Shown here in pieces: positions 31,936-40,529 of a stretch of DNA of 49,956 nt. The notes beneath the pieces are model-generated. The model did not search any database and was not told the origin of the DNA. It worked only from the letters and a program-made list of their open reading frames with translations. The position numbers and the translations under genes were made by a program. The stretch's first letter is position 1; each line of letters starts with the position of its first letter. The stretch is taken from contig DCIR01000083.1 in NCBI GenBank assembly GCA_002317155.1, forward strand, positions 1 through 49,956. Reading direction: 5' to 3'. Source of the DNA: Lachnospiraceae bacterium UBA1721. Its GTDB lineage: Bacteria; Bacillota; Clostridia; Lachnospirales; Lachnospiraceae.

Positions 31936-32760
31936 ATGAGGGAATTAGTAATAAATATACTGCCGGTGTGTATTGCACTTGGCGTGGGAGCGGGAGTGAT
32001 GGTCGTGGGTGGACGACTTCCTCCACGAAGAAAATTAGGTGGAAGAAAAGTATTTGAAAGCATGGTGCGCAAACGCAATAACAGGTTTGGCATTAAATAT
32101 TGGCTGGATTCATTTCTCACAAAGAACGGAGCAATTTATCATTACGGAAAAAGGTGCGGAGCAAAGCAGTTATTTATTGTGTCACTGCTCATGATGGCTG
32201 TGGGTTGGATAGTAGGATTGAAAATAGCAATATATGTGAGTGCGATTGCTGCTGTTGTTGGCATGCTGCTGCCATGGCTACTGCTGCCGATATTAAATCG
32301 CATGGATAATGAGAAAATACTGCCGGATCTGCGTCTTGTGTATCATGCGTTGGCGATGCAAATAAAAGCGGGAGTGTATGTTACAGATGCTTTGGCTGAG
32401 ATGTATTCAGGTGTAGAGAACAGGCGATTCAAGGAAGCACTTCTTGATTTGGGAGGTGACATAGTATTGAAGGCAGATATCAATGCCGCATTGGAAAGAT
32501 TTCAGAATAGATTTGACAATCGCTATATAGATTCATTGTGCATTACAGTGATACAGGCTATGGAATCCGGTCAGGCTGTAGAGTTGCTCAGTGATATTGC
32601 AGAGCAGGTAAAGGATATGGAAAAGATGGTACTTGAAAAACAAAAGGCTAATCTCGACAGAAGCATTACTTTTTATCAGTTGGGAATGCTGGCATGCGTT
32701 CTTGCAGTGGCAATATATGCCTGTATCAGCAATATGTTCAGTACAACATTGGGATTCTGA
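31936..32760 (+). CDS. TadC-like inner-membrane platform protein
   Basis: A 274-residue F-domain protein, partner of the TadB-like protein. Transmembrane segments occur near residues 7-25, about 78-118 and 248-268. The F domain starts at ILPDLRLVYHALAMQIKAG near residue 131, the usual TadC signature position. It is 25 bases after TadB with GGTGG upstream. It helps anchor the pilus and passes force from the ATPase. Confidence 0.82.
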   Translation: MRELVINILPVCIALGVGAGVMVVGGRLPPRRKLGGRKVFESMVRKRNNRFGIKYWLDSFLTKNGAIYHYGKRCGAKQLFIVSLLMMAVGWIVGLKIAIYVSAIAAVVGMLLPWLLLPILNRMDNEKILPDLRLVYHALAMQIKAGVYVTDALAEMYSGVENRRFKEALLDLGGDIVLKADINAALERFQNRFDNRYIDSLCITVIQAMESGQAVELLSDIAEQVKDMEKMVLEKQKANLDRSITFYQLGMLACVLAVAIYACISNMFSTTLGF

Positions 32761-32811
32761 GCCTGCTTAGAATAGTGAACAATACTTAAATTATGTAAAA
32801 GGGGGAAATAT

Positions 32812-33039
32812 ATGAATAGATTTTTGATAGCTGTAAAGGAAAGACTCTTGAAAAAAGAGAAGGGAATTGACGGTATTTTGGTGACTATTGGATTATGCAT
32901 AATTGCGTTGGTTTTGTGTGTTGTAATGAAGGATTCAATCACCGCATTTATTACAAATATTACTAACTCAATGACAGATAAAGCACAGGATATTCTGTCA
33001 GGCAATGGCTTGGGATTAGTAGTACCTATTAGTTGGTAA
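32812..33039 (+). CDS. Flp-type prepilin-like protein, 75 residues
   Basis: A short protein with a basic leader, LLKKEKG near residues 12-18, then a hydrophobic helix (IDGILVTIGLCIIALVLCV). That layout is a type IV prepilin signal: cleavage after the Gly would leave the helix as the pilin core. It lacks the Glu at position 5 after the cut, typical of Flp (the residue is near Leu), so it is a variant. The start follows AAAGGGGGAAAT. I infer that this is the major pilin of the locus because of its size and position after TadC. Confidence 0.65.
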   Translation: MNRFLIAVKERLLKKEKGIDGILVTIGLCIIALVLCVVMKDSITAFITNITNSMTDKAQDILSGNGLGLVVPISW

Positions 33040-33043
33040 TTAT

Positions 33044-33412
33044 ATGAAATGCAGGCTTAAAAAAGATAAGGGAAACGTCGGTGACATTGTAATCATGGGG
33101 ATATTTGTGATTGCTATGCTCACAGTGATGATGTGCTTTATAAAGTGCGTAGATATGCTGCATACAAAAGCTGAGGTAAGTCAGTTGGCGCGAAAGTATA
33201 TTCTTGTCGCAGAGACCAATGGATATATTCCGGAAGGGGATCAGGAGACATTGATCAGAGAACTGGAAAGTATGGGACTGACGGAAATAGACATTTCGGG
33301 AAGTACATTGTCAAAGGCTGATTTCGGACGGACTGTAAATGTATGTATCAAGGGAAAAATAAATGGCAGGTATGAGATATCGGAGAAAAGAGCATCAACG
33401 GCAAAGTATTAA
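33044..33412 (+). CDS. TadE-like pseudopilin
   Basis: A 122-residue protein whose N-terminus reads LKKDKGNVGDIVIMG, again a basic leader ending in Gly, then a hydrophobic helix and a soluble C-terminal part. This matches TadE-type pseudopilins, which are processed by the same peptidase and sit at the pilus base or tip. It begins 4 bases after the previous stop with only a weak ribosome site and overlaps the next gene by 50 bases. Confidence 0.65.
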   Translation: MKCRLKKDKGNVGDIVIMGIFVIAMLTVMMCFIKCVDMLHTKAEVSQLARKYILVAETNGYIPEGDQETLIRELESMGLTEIDISGSTLSKADFGRTVNVCIKGKINGRYEISEKRASTAKY

Positions 33413-33929
33413 GCTGCTTAAGAAGGATGAGGGAAAAGTCGTATGGGTTCTTGGAATGTTTTTTATCCAGTTAATGATAGTGATTATGGTTTTTGAGATT
33501 GAGCTTTTTAAGTACCGTAACTTGTCTGATTACATCGAGGATGCGATAGCTGCGAGCGGTTTGGCTTCTGCACTAATAGATGTGGACCGATTTGTATATG
33601 ACAGAGTCGTAGAAATATCAGATCCTGTCAAGGCATATGATACATATAGATCAGCGCTGAATGACAATATAGGGAGCGTGGCTGATGAAGTCGAGATTGT
33701 ATATTTTTTGCTCTATAACGTTGATGGAGAGATGGTTGAGGTAACGACAGTTGATGGTACAGGAATAACAAATCGATATATTGGCAATCTCGGAACGACA
33801 CGTGCCCCTAATGGAGAAATTATCAGATCAACCGGTGTGTACAGTGAAATATCGTTTCCGGTAGAGGGGGTGTTTGGAATAACAACCAGGGCACAAAAGG
33901 GGAAACTGGTAGAAATCAATATTAATTAA
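33363..33929 (+). CDS. TadE/TadG-like pseudopilin
   Basis: At 188 residues this begins with basic residues, then LLKKDEGKVVWVLGM near residues 18-32: a third prepilin-type leader followed by a hydrophobic helix and a soluble domain. The shared KKxxG pattern in three neighbouring genes indicates one peptidase. The start overlaps the preceding gene by 50 bases; ATG 33372 is an alternative. It is probably a minor pilin. Confidence 0.65.
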   Translation: MAGMRYRRKEHQRQSIKLLKKDEGKVVWVLGMFFIQLMIVIMVFEIELFKYRNLSDYIEDAIAASGLASALIDVDRFVYDRVVEISDPVKAYDTYRSALNDNIGSVADEVEIVYFLLYNVDGEMVEVTTVDGTGITNRYIGNLGTTRAPNGEIIRSTGVYSEISFPVEGVFGITTRAQKGKLVEININ

Positions 33930-34006
33930 TACATATGTATCTCGATGTCTATCAATTCATATTTATTTATATCAATTGCTACAAATTGATTTAAGCAAAG
34001 GGGGAG

Positions 34007-34651
34007 ATGATGAAAGTAAAGGGTAAGCGAAGTGCTATATCGGCAGGACTTGTGATTACTGCTTTTCTGGCAGCCGCAATAGTATATGCTCTGCTGTTAT
34101 ATTCAGAGAAAAAAGCAATGGCAACAGAGGTAAAGCTAAAGGTATGTGTCGCAAAATGTGAGGTGCCTGCCGGCACAGATATAAATGATGTTACTGCTAC
34201 ACAATATTTTGAACTGCGAGACATATACGTATCAGCTGTTCCGGAAAATGCATTGATTAGTGTCGGCGGTGCGGCGGGTAAAACCGCAACCTGCAGCATA
34301 TCAAAGGGTACTGTTGTTACGGATGGTATGTTCAGGGAATCTGATTTGGGAAGCAAATGGATGGAAGAGCCAGTCTTACTAGGATTCAAGGTGGATGATA
34401 TATACCAGGTGGCAGGAGGTATATTGAGATCCGGTGATATGGTGCACATTTATATCATTGATGATGAGGGGGAGGCTGTTCTTCGATGGGAAAATGTATG
34501 CATAGAAGATTCTTTTGACAGTGCCGGAGAGATACTGCAACAGACTCAAACCGGAAGGGCAACAAGATTCAATATTTTCTTTGAAAAAAAGGATGTAGAG
34601 GAATTTTATACTCGACTCGATTCGGGAGCAATACGAATTGTGAAACTGTAA
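34007..34651 (+). CDS. CpaB-like SAF domain pilus protein
   Basis: A 214-residue protein with one N-terminal transmembrane helix (residues 12-30) and then a SAF domain, seen from KVCVAKCEVPAGTDINDVTATQ to GTVVTDGMF. CpaB proteins link the pilus platform to the outer cell envelope. In Gram-positive Tad loci it is found without the secretin, as here. GGGGAG precedes ATG 34007; ATG 34010 is equally likely. It lies 77 bases after the last pseudopilin. Confidence 0.75.
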   Translation: MMKVKGKRSAISAGLVITAFLAAAIVYALLLYSEKKAMATEVKLKVCVAKCEVPAGTDINDVTATQYFELRDIYVSAVPENALISVGGAAGKTATCSISKGTVVTDGMFRESDLGSKWMEEPVLLGFKVDDIYQVAGGILRSGDMVHIYIIDDEGEAVLRWENVCIEDSFDSAGEILQQTQTGRATRFNIFFEKKDVEEFYTRLDSGAIRIVKL

Positions 34652-34699
34652 AGGGGGGATATTACGGTTATTCAGAATAGAAGACATATTAATTATCCT

Positions 34700-36082
34700 T
34701 TGGGAGCAATTTGCGTATGTTGTGTTATATGGATGTTATTTGCAAATGTATTGCATGTATCAGCAGATGAATGTCTCAATTTTGCAAGGAATGGATTAGT
34801 CACATATTCTCCGGACAGAACAGCATTCAGCATAGGGTACGGAGACAGAAGCGCTGCCACATATTCATATGGTCAGGTGGGGTATCGAGTACAGATTCAT
34901 GGTATAACCGGGCCGAAACAGTTGATGGCGGGACAGCATTATTATGATGGGCTTGTGAAGGGAGAGGTAAAGGTTGGTTACTGGCGATTAAGTAATCCTT
35001 TTGGAATGTGTATTCATTCAGGTGCAAGTAACTGTAGTGTCAGTTCGCTTGATAGAATGGGAGCAAACCGTTCAAACTGTGGAAGAGTCTATAACGCCGG
35101 CTGGATAGGTTATTGTGCAGTATGTGATGAACCTATTGCGTATGTGTTCTTTTATATGACGGAGCAGATGGCGATGAGAACTGCCTATTTGCCGTCAGGT
35201 AAAAGCTACAGCAATTATTTTTATCTTTGCCCGTATGACAATTCATTGGAAAATTATTGTCCTATCAATCATGTGTGCACACAGGTGTCAGCTAATAAAT
35301 ATAAGATTATCTATAATGCAGGGAATTCATCTGCACGAGGAATAATGTCATCAGGATGGTTCATTTATGGTGATGATAACACATACGAGGGAAATGAAAA
35401 TGCCGGGGGCACGAGACTGGCAAAGTGTGCATTTACAGTAACGGGGAAGAGGTTTCTTGGATGGAGTGATAAGCCGAATGGAGAAGTGCTGTTTGCTGAT
35501 GAGGAGTCTTGGATAAATGTGATGAATAAGATGGATATAGGTAATCTTCAGGATTGTTCGAGCGTGGTGTTATATGCAGTATGGGGATCAGAAGATGAAT
35601 CAGGAGAGAGTATGTCATATGATCCGTACAATAATTCATATGGTGAGGTAAGCAGTGAAGTGGTCGGTGATTTAGGTCAAAACGGGTATAGTGGTGAATA
35701 TGCATGTACAGACGATGATATTAGTCTGCGGGCTGAAATTGTGAGATGTTTATGTGAGGATGATGGGAGAAGTGAGTTTATACGAGGCGAGGAAGGAATC
35801 CTTAATATAGAGCTTGATGGCAGTGCGGATTATGTGGTCGTAGAGTTCCCGCGAGGAATGGAGGAGTATGACTGTATATTTGATTATATTCAACGGGGTG
35901 CGGGAGCTAAATCTGAAGCTATAGATTTTTTTGTGCCGGTGTACGGAATACCTGAAGACGCGGAAAGGATTATAGTAAGAGTGACTGCTTACAAAGATGA
36001 GAAGGTGATTAGCTGTTATCCTGCATTAACATTAATTGCAGGTCGTAGTGTCCTCGATGATCTGAGAACAAGTCTGAGGTAG
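34700..36082 (+). CDS. Secreted protein with Listeria-Bacteroides-type repeat, uncertain start
   Basis: A secreted protein of about 460 residues. A hydrophobic signal segment (ICVCCVIWMLFANVLHVSA) is followed by a Cys-rich region (residues 85-195) and a segment YNAGNSS to RFLGWSDKPNGE to VLYAVWG near residues 210-295 that resembles the beta-grasp repeat of bacterial surface proteins. It has no LPXTG anchor. I give TTG 34700, but no ribosome site precedes it; GGGGGG at 34653-34658 points to a start near 34670, where only ATT is in frame and would add the basic residues NRRH. It probably decorates the pilus tip or cell surface. Confidence 0.7.
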   Translation: MGAICVCCVIWMLFANVLHVSADECLNFARNGLVTYSPDRTAFSIGYGDRSAATYSYGQVGYRVQIHGITGPKQLMAGQHYYDGLVKGEVKVGYWRLSNPFGMCIHSGASNCSVSSLDRMGANRSNCGRVYNAGWIGYCAVCDEPIAYVFFYMTEQMAMRTAYLPSGKSYSNYFYLCPYDNSLENYCPINHVCTQVSANKYKIIYNAGNSSARGIMSSGWFIYGDDNTYEGNENAGGTRLAKCAFTVTGKRFLGWSDKPNGEVLFADEESWINVMNKMDIGNLQDCSSVVLYAVWGSEDESGESMSYDPYNNSYGEVSSEVVGDLGQNGYSGEYACTDDDISLRAEIVRCLCEDDGRSEFIRGEEGILNIELDGSADYVVVEFPRGMEEYDCIFDYIQRGAGAKSEAIDFFVPVYGIPEDAERIIVRVTAYKDEKVISCYPALTLIAGRSVLDDLRTSLR

Positions 36083-36091
36083 TAGCGGTTA

Positions 36092-36685
36092 ATGATTTGG
36101 ATACTTATATTGATAAGCACGTCGGGGATGATTTTCCTCGGCGTGTTTTCTATCCTTGAGCATAAAGAAAAGATATTGCCCAATATAAGGATACTAATTT
36201 GCTGCGGTATTCTCAATTTTGTATTTGGGATTGGCTGTTATAAGTCTGTTTCACGGTATAGCGTTTTAATATTTACAGGCACATTAATCGCGGCAGTCAT
36301 GATGGATATACTGTGGCAGGAAATATATGAATTTGTATGGATTATAAGCATTGTATGCAGCAGTGTGAGTCTGTTTACGTCAGGTGTTTTGACAATAGAG
36401 ATTGTATTATCGCTGGCGATGTTTTTTACAGTCCAGGAAGTGGTGATGAAAAATGTATATGGAAAGGCTGATTGCCATGCATTTTGCAGCTGTGCAATGA
36501 CTATGGCACTTAAGGGGATGGCACTGGAATTTTATGCTGTTCATATGTTTATCAGTTGGGCGATATTGGTTATTTCACAGCTGATAACAGGGAATATTGA
36601 CGGTAGATTAAAGTTAAAGAAACCTGTTCCGATGATACCGTTCATTGCGCTAGGCTTTTTCGCGGTTTTTGTACACTTTTCTTGA
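36092..36685 (+). CDS. Prepilin peptidase, TadV/CpaA-like
   Basis: A 197-residue membrane protein with about six hydrophobic segments. It matches the A24 aspartyl prepilin peptidases without the methylase domain: Asp72 in AAVMMDILWQEIYEF and Asp127 in YGKADCHAF take the places of the two catalytic aspartates, and PMIPFIALGFF near the C-terminus corresponds to the family's PFGPFLALG. The usual GxGD reads GKAD, with Ala before the Asp. It should cut the KKxxG leaders of the three prepilin-like proteins upstream. It starts 9 bases after the secreted protein and closes the operon. Confidence 0.72.
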   Translation: MIWILILISTSGMIFLGVFSILEHKEKILPNIRILICCGILNFVFGIGCYKSVSRYSVLIFTGTLIAAVMMDILWQEIYEFVWIISIVCSSVSLFTSGVLTIEIVLSLAMFFTVQEVVMKNVYGKADCHAFCSCAMTMALKGMALEFYAVHMFISWAILVISQLITGNIDGRLKLKKPVPMIPFIALGFFAVFVHFS

Positions 36686-36710
36686 TAATTGTATTATTTT
36701 TTGTTATAAT
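36682..36710 (+). promoter_or_regulatory. Consensus promoter before the glycosyltransferase
   Basis: TTGATA at 36682-36687 and a perfect TATAAT at 36705-36710 are 17 bases apart. Transcription would start near 36717, about 55 bases before the ATG, and probably covers the following genes. Confidence 0.75.
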
Positions 36711-36771
36711 TTTACAGATTATGGGGTAGTATATCTTTTTTTAGTAATCGGGCATCACTACGAGGTTAGAT

Positions 36772-37779
36772 ATGACAATATCGGTATGCATGATTGTAAA
36801 AAATGAAGAGAGAGTTCTTGCGAGGTGCCTTGACAGTCTCAAAGGATTGTATGAGGAACTTATCATTGTGGATACAGGCTCCACAGACAGAACCAAGGAG
36901 ATAGCAAGTCATTATACAGACAAGATTTATGACTTTGTCTGGGTTAATGATTTTTCTGCTGCCCGTAATTATGCTTTTTCATTGGCAACAATGGATTATA
37001 TTTATTCTGCGGATGCGGATGAAGTACTTGATGATAAGAATCGTGTCTTATTCAAGCAGCTTAAAGATAATCTTTTGCCTGAGATTGAAATTGTGCAGAT
37101 GAAGTATGGCAATCAGCTTAGCTTTGGGACTGTTTACAATTTCGACGAGGAATACAGACCGAAGCTATTCAAGAGACTCAGAAATTTTGTATGGATAGAG
37201 CCCGTACATGAGCAGGTCCGTCTTGATCCTGTTGTTTTCGACAGTGATATAGTGATTACTCATATGCCGGAGTCGAATCATAGCGGAAGAGACTTTGCAG
37301 TTTTTGAGCGTGCCATAATCAAAGACGGTGACTTGTCTGACAGATTGTGGGATATGTATGCGAGGGAATTGTATCTTGCGGGCAGTGACGAAGACTTTAT
37401 TAAGGCAGAGAGTTATTTTGAAAGAAAAGCTGCATCTGGAATATCGCCTGAACTGCATCAGACCTTGTGCCTGATACTTACACATTGCGCGAGAATAAAA
37501 AATGATGTCCACCGATTCTTAAAATACTCGGTTAAGATTGTTACCGGCGATGGCTGCTCTGAAATATGTATGGAGATGGGCCTTTACTACGAGGGTATGG
37601 GAGATTTGGAAGAAGCTGCTATATGGTATTACAATGCAGCTTTTGAGACAGCTCCGATATTAAAAGCAACATCGGGAAATGTCGATCCGCTTCGACATTT
37701 GATTGATATTAATGAAAAGAACGGTAATTCAGAGATGGCAGAAATGTATCGTGATGAATTACAGAAATATATGAGGTGA
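36772..37779 (+). CDS. Family 2 glycosyltransferase with TPR-like tail
   Basis: A 335-residue protein. The N-terminal GT-A fold shows MIVKNEERVLARCLDSL, LIIVDTGSTDRTKEIA and SADADEVLDD (DxD-like) within the first 90 residues. The last 130 residues form repeated helix pairs of TPR type. This layout matches SunS-like and related glycosyltransferases, which transfer a sugar to proteins or peptides in the cytoplasm. It follows the pilus operon by a promoter, so a glycosylation target in the pilus is conceivable but not shown. hisC begins 4 bases after it. Confidence 0.82.
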   Translation: MTISVCMIVKNEERVLARCLDSLKGLYEELIIVDTGSTDRTKEIASHYTDKIYDFVWVNDFSAARNYAFSLATMDYIYSADADEVLDDKNRVLFKQLKDNLLPEIEIVQMKYGNQLSFGTVYNFDEEYRPKLFKRLRNFVWIEPVHEQVRLDPVVFDSDIVITHMPESNHSGRDFAVFERAIIKDGDLSDRLWDMYARELYLAGSDEDFIKAESYFERKAASGISPELHQTLCLILTHCARIKNDVHRFLKYSVKIVTGDGCSEICMEMGLYYEGMGDLEEAAIWYYNAAFETAPILKATSGNVDPLRHLIDINEKNGNSEMAEMYRDELQKYMR

Positions 37780-37782
37780 AAT

Positions 37783-38835
37783 ATGTCCTGGGAAAATAGT
37801 GTCAGAAAAGTAGTTCCTTATGTTGCGGGTGAGCAGCCTAAACAGAAGGATGTTATCAAATTAAATACAAATGAGTGTCCCTATCCTCCGGCTCCGGCTG
37901 TTGCAAAGCTTGCAGAGAATTTGGATACAGATGCATTCAGACTTTACCCGGATCCTGATACTACGCCTATTGTTACAGCTCTTGCTGATTACTATGGAGT
38001 AAAAAAAGAACAGGTATTTGTAGGTGTTGGTTCAGATGATGTTATCAGCATGGCTTTCCTTACTTTTTTCAACAGTGATAAGCCGATTCTGTTCCCTGAT
38101 GTAACTTATTCATTCTACGATGTATGGGCAGATCTTTATCACATTCCCTACAAGACTGTTGCACTTAAGGATGATTGGAGTATCGATGTAGAAGGATTTA
38201 AGCAGGAGAATGGAGGAATCATTTTCCCTAATCCCAATGCGCCTACAGGACTCTATATGGATCTTGAGTATGTAGAGGAAATCATTAAGGCTAATCCTGA
38301 TGTTGTTGTAATGGTCGATGAGGCGTATATCGATTTTGGCGGAAAGAGCGCATTACCTCTCTTGGAGAAATATGAGAATCTTCTCGTGATTCAGACCTTC
38401 TCAAAGTCAAGAGCTATGGCCGGACTCAGAATCGGTTTCTGTATCGGAAACGAAAAACTTATCAAGTATTTGAATGATGTTAAGTTTTCATTCAACTCAT
38501 ATACAATGAACAGACCTTCACAGGCACTTGGCGCTGCGGCAGTTTTGGATGATGCATATTTTAAGGAGATAACCGGCAAGATTATCGAGACCAGAGAGTG
38601 GACCAAGAAGGAACTTACAAGACTTGGATTTACTTTCCCTGATTCTAAGGCAAACTTCATTTTTGCAAGTCACAAGAGTGTTCCTGCAGCTGATATTTTC
38701 AGTTATCTGAGACAGCAGAATATCTATGTCAGATATTGGAACAAAGAGAGAATCAATAATTCACTTCGCATTACGATTGGTACTGATTCGCAGATGCAGC
38801 TGTTGATAGCCGCATTGGAAGCATATCTTGGTTAA
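37783..38835 (+). CDS. hisC: Histidinol-phosphate aminotransferase
   Basis: A fold-type I PLP enzyme of 350 residues for a late step of histidine synthesis, interconverting imidazole-acetol phosphate and histidinol phosphate with glutamate. KLNTNECPYPPAP near residue 25, NPNAPTG near residue 149, VDEAYIDFGG near residue 184 and the Schiff-base Lys in TFSKSRAMAGLRIG near residue 208 are all characteristic. It is far from any other his gene and follows a glycosyltransferase by 3 bases, so it may serve another aromatic amino acid as well. Confidence 0.88.
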   Translation: MSWENSVRKVVPYVAGEQPKQKDVIKLNTNECPYPPAPAVAKLAENLDTDAFRLYPDPDTTPIVTALADYYGVKKEQVFVGVGSDDVISMAFLTFFNSDKPILFPDVTYSFYDVWADLYHIPYKTVALKDDWSIDVEGFKQENGGIIFPNPNAPTGLYMDLEYVEEIIKANPDVVVMVDEAYIDFGGKSALPLLEKYENLLVIQTFSKSRAMAGLRIGFCIGNEKLIKYLNDVKFSFNSYTMNRPSQALGAAAVLDDAYFKEITGKIIETREWTKKELTRLGFTFPDSKANFIFASHKSVPAADIFSYLRQQNIYVRYWNKERINNSLRITIGTDSQMQLLIAALEAYLG

Positions 38836-38847
38836 GGAGCAGCAGTA

Positions 38848-39606
38848 ATGAAGAACAGTATTGGTAAGATTTTGGCAGCAGTATTATGTTTGTCAATTTT
38901 AGTATCAACAAGTCCTGTAAGCGTAAGCGCGGCGGGTAATGATGATATAACAGATTATTATGCAACGGCTGTGGCCGAGGCTGATACAGAAAATGATGAA
39001 GCGACAATAGCAACAAATGGTGCAGCAGATGGGGCAGAGGTAACAGCTACCGCTGCGTCGGATGATACCGTTAAGGCAGATAATGCAGAGGAAGAAAAGC
39101 TGGGATTTACAGAAAGAATTGCTGCAAAGTTTGCAAATTCTCTCGGCAAATATATTCCTGATTGGGCAGTTGTTCTTTTGGTTTCAATGATGCCTATCCT
39201 GGAACTTAGAGCAGGATTGTTTGTGGCTAAGTTCTTGAATTTTGATATCAGAGTAGCAATTCCTATTTGTGTGGTTGGAAATATAATTCCGATTCCTTTT
39301 ATTCTTCTTTTCATCAAGAAGATATTTAAGTGGATGGGAAAAACAAAGCTTTTCCACAAGCTTATTGAAAAGCTTGAAGCCAGAGCAATGAAAAAGAGCT
39401 CAGCACTTTCAAAGGGAGAATTCCTGGGACTGGTATTGTTTGTAGGTATTCCTATTCCCGGAACCGGAGCATGGATGGGTTCACTCATTGCAGCTTTGCT
39501 TGAGATTGATATTAAGAAGGCAATTGCGGCTGAACTTGTGGGTATTGTTATTGCTACAATAATAGTATCGATACTGTCGTACGGTCTGCTTGGAATGTTC
39601 ATTTAA
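38848..39606 (+). CDS. Small-multidrug-export-family membrane protein
   Basis: A 252-residue protein with an N-terminal signal segment (residues 8-30), an acidic alanine-rich linker to residue 85 and then five or so transmembrane helices. MPILELRAGLFV near residue 112 and GIPIPGTGAWMGSL near residue 200 mark the Sm_multidrug_ex (PF06695-type) family. The name reflects an old annotation; the transported substrate is not known. It starts 12 bases after hisC with AAGGAG upstream, so it is likely co-transcribed. Confidence 0.75.
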   Translation: MKNSIGKILAAVLCLSILVSTSPVSVSAAGNDDITDYYATAVAEADTENDEATIATNGAADGAEVTATAASDDTVKADNAEEEKLGFTERIAAKFANSLGKYIPDWAVVLLVSMMPILELRAGLFVAKFLNFDIRVAIPICVVGNIIPIPFILLFIKKIFKWMGKTKLFHKLIEKLEARAMKKSSALSKGEFLGLVLFVGIPIPGTGAWMGSLIAALLEIDIKKAIAAELVGIVIATIIVSILSYGLLGMFI

Positions 39607-39643
39607 TTTCAGATACTAAGTATCTGATAAGAGGATTAAGGCT

Positions 39644-40468
39644 ATGTCAGAAAGCTATACAGATTTTGCACAGGTTTATGACGAACTGATGGATGAGACT
39701 CCTTACGAGCTTTGGAAGAACCGTATCGTCGAAGCTATGAATGAGTATGGAATCAGTAAGCCTATTAAGAGTAGCGAGGAGATGTCTGAGGATAGAGAAA
39801 TCTCAGAGGATGAACTCCTTGAATCTGAGAGAAATCTTGTTGTGGATCTTGGCTGCGGAACAGGTACTTTGACAGAAATGCTCTATGCCGAAGGCTACGA
39901 TATGATAGGTATTGATGTATCGGAATCTATGCTTGAAAAGGCTATGGATAAAAGGGAGAAATCGGGCTCAGAGATTTTATATCTCAATCAGGATATGAGA
40001 GAGCTGGAACTCTATTCTACAGTTGGAACAGTTGTCAGTGTGTGTGATTCAATCAATTATCTTACCGATGAGGAAGATGTCAGACTTACATTTGATTTGA
40101 TTCACAACTATCTATATCCGAATGGTTTGTTTATTTTTGATTTCAATACAGACTACAAATACAGGGAAGTGATTGGTGATACCACTATCGCTGAGAATAG
40201 AGATGACTGCAGTTTCATTTGGGAGAATTTTTATGATCCCGAGGAAAAAATCAATGAATATGATGTGACTATATTTGTTGAGGAAAAGGATGGACTTTTC
40301 AGAAGATTCTCTGAGACTCATTTTCAAAAAGGTTATGAGAAAAAGCAGATGGAGCAGATGCTTGTTGATGCCGGATTTGAAGTGGTGAAGCTGATTGACT
40401 CGGATACCGAGAATGAAGCAGATGATGAGAGCGAAAGGATTTTTGTGGTCGCTCGTTGCATCAAATAA
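39644..40468 (+). CDS. Class I SAM-dependent methyltransferase
   Basis: A 274-residue methyltransferase. The SAM-binding glycine loop is VVDLGCGTGTLTEML near residue 66, followed by GIDVSESML and the NQDMRELEL acidic motif. N-terminal DFAQVYDELMDETPYELW is typical of a family common in Firmicutes. An acidic insert of about 25 residues (near residues 40-62) precedes the SAM loop. The substrate is unknown. GAGG lies before the ATG. Confidence 0.85.
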   Translation: MSESYTDFAQVYDELMDETPYELWKNRIVEAMNEYGISKPIKSSEEMSEDREISEDELLESERNLVVDLGCGTGTLTEMLYAEGYDMIGIDVSESMLEKAMDKREKSGSEILYLNQDMRELELYSTVGTVVSVCDSINYLTDEEDVRLTFDLIHNYLYPNGLFIFDFNTDYKYREVIGDTTIAENRDDCSFIWENFYDPEEKINEYDVTIFVEEKDGLFRRFSETHFQKGYEKKQMEQMLVDAGFEVVKLIDSDTENEADDESERIFVVARCIK

Positions 40469-40529
40469 AGTATTTATACTTTGAGATTAATAGTAATAGT
40501 TGAATAGATATATTATATTCGAGGCATAA

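Noticed and set aside
38958..39602. 214-residue minus-strand frame opposite the small-multidrug-export gene
   Set aside because: It is the complement of a gene with clear family motifs; no promoter or ribosome site, and the composition is what a shadow frame would give.
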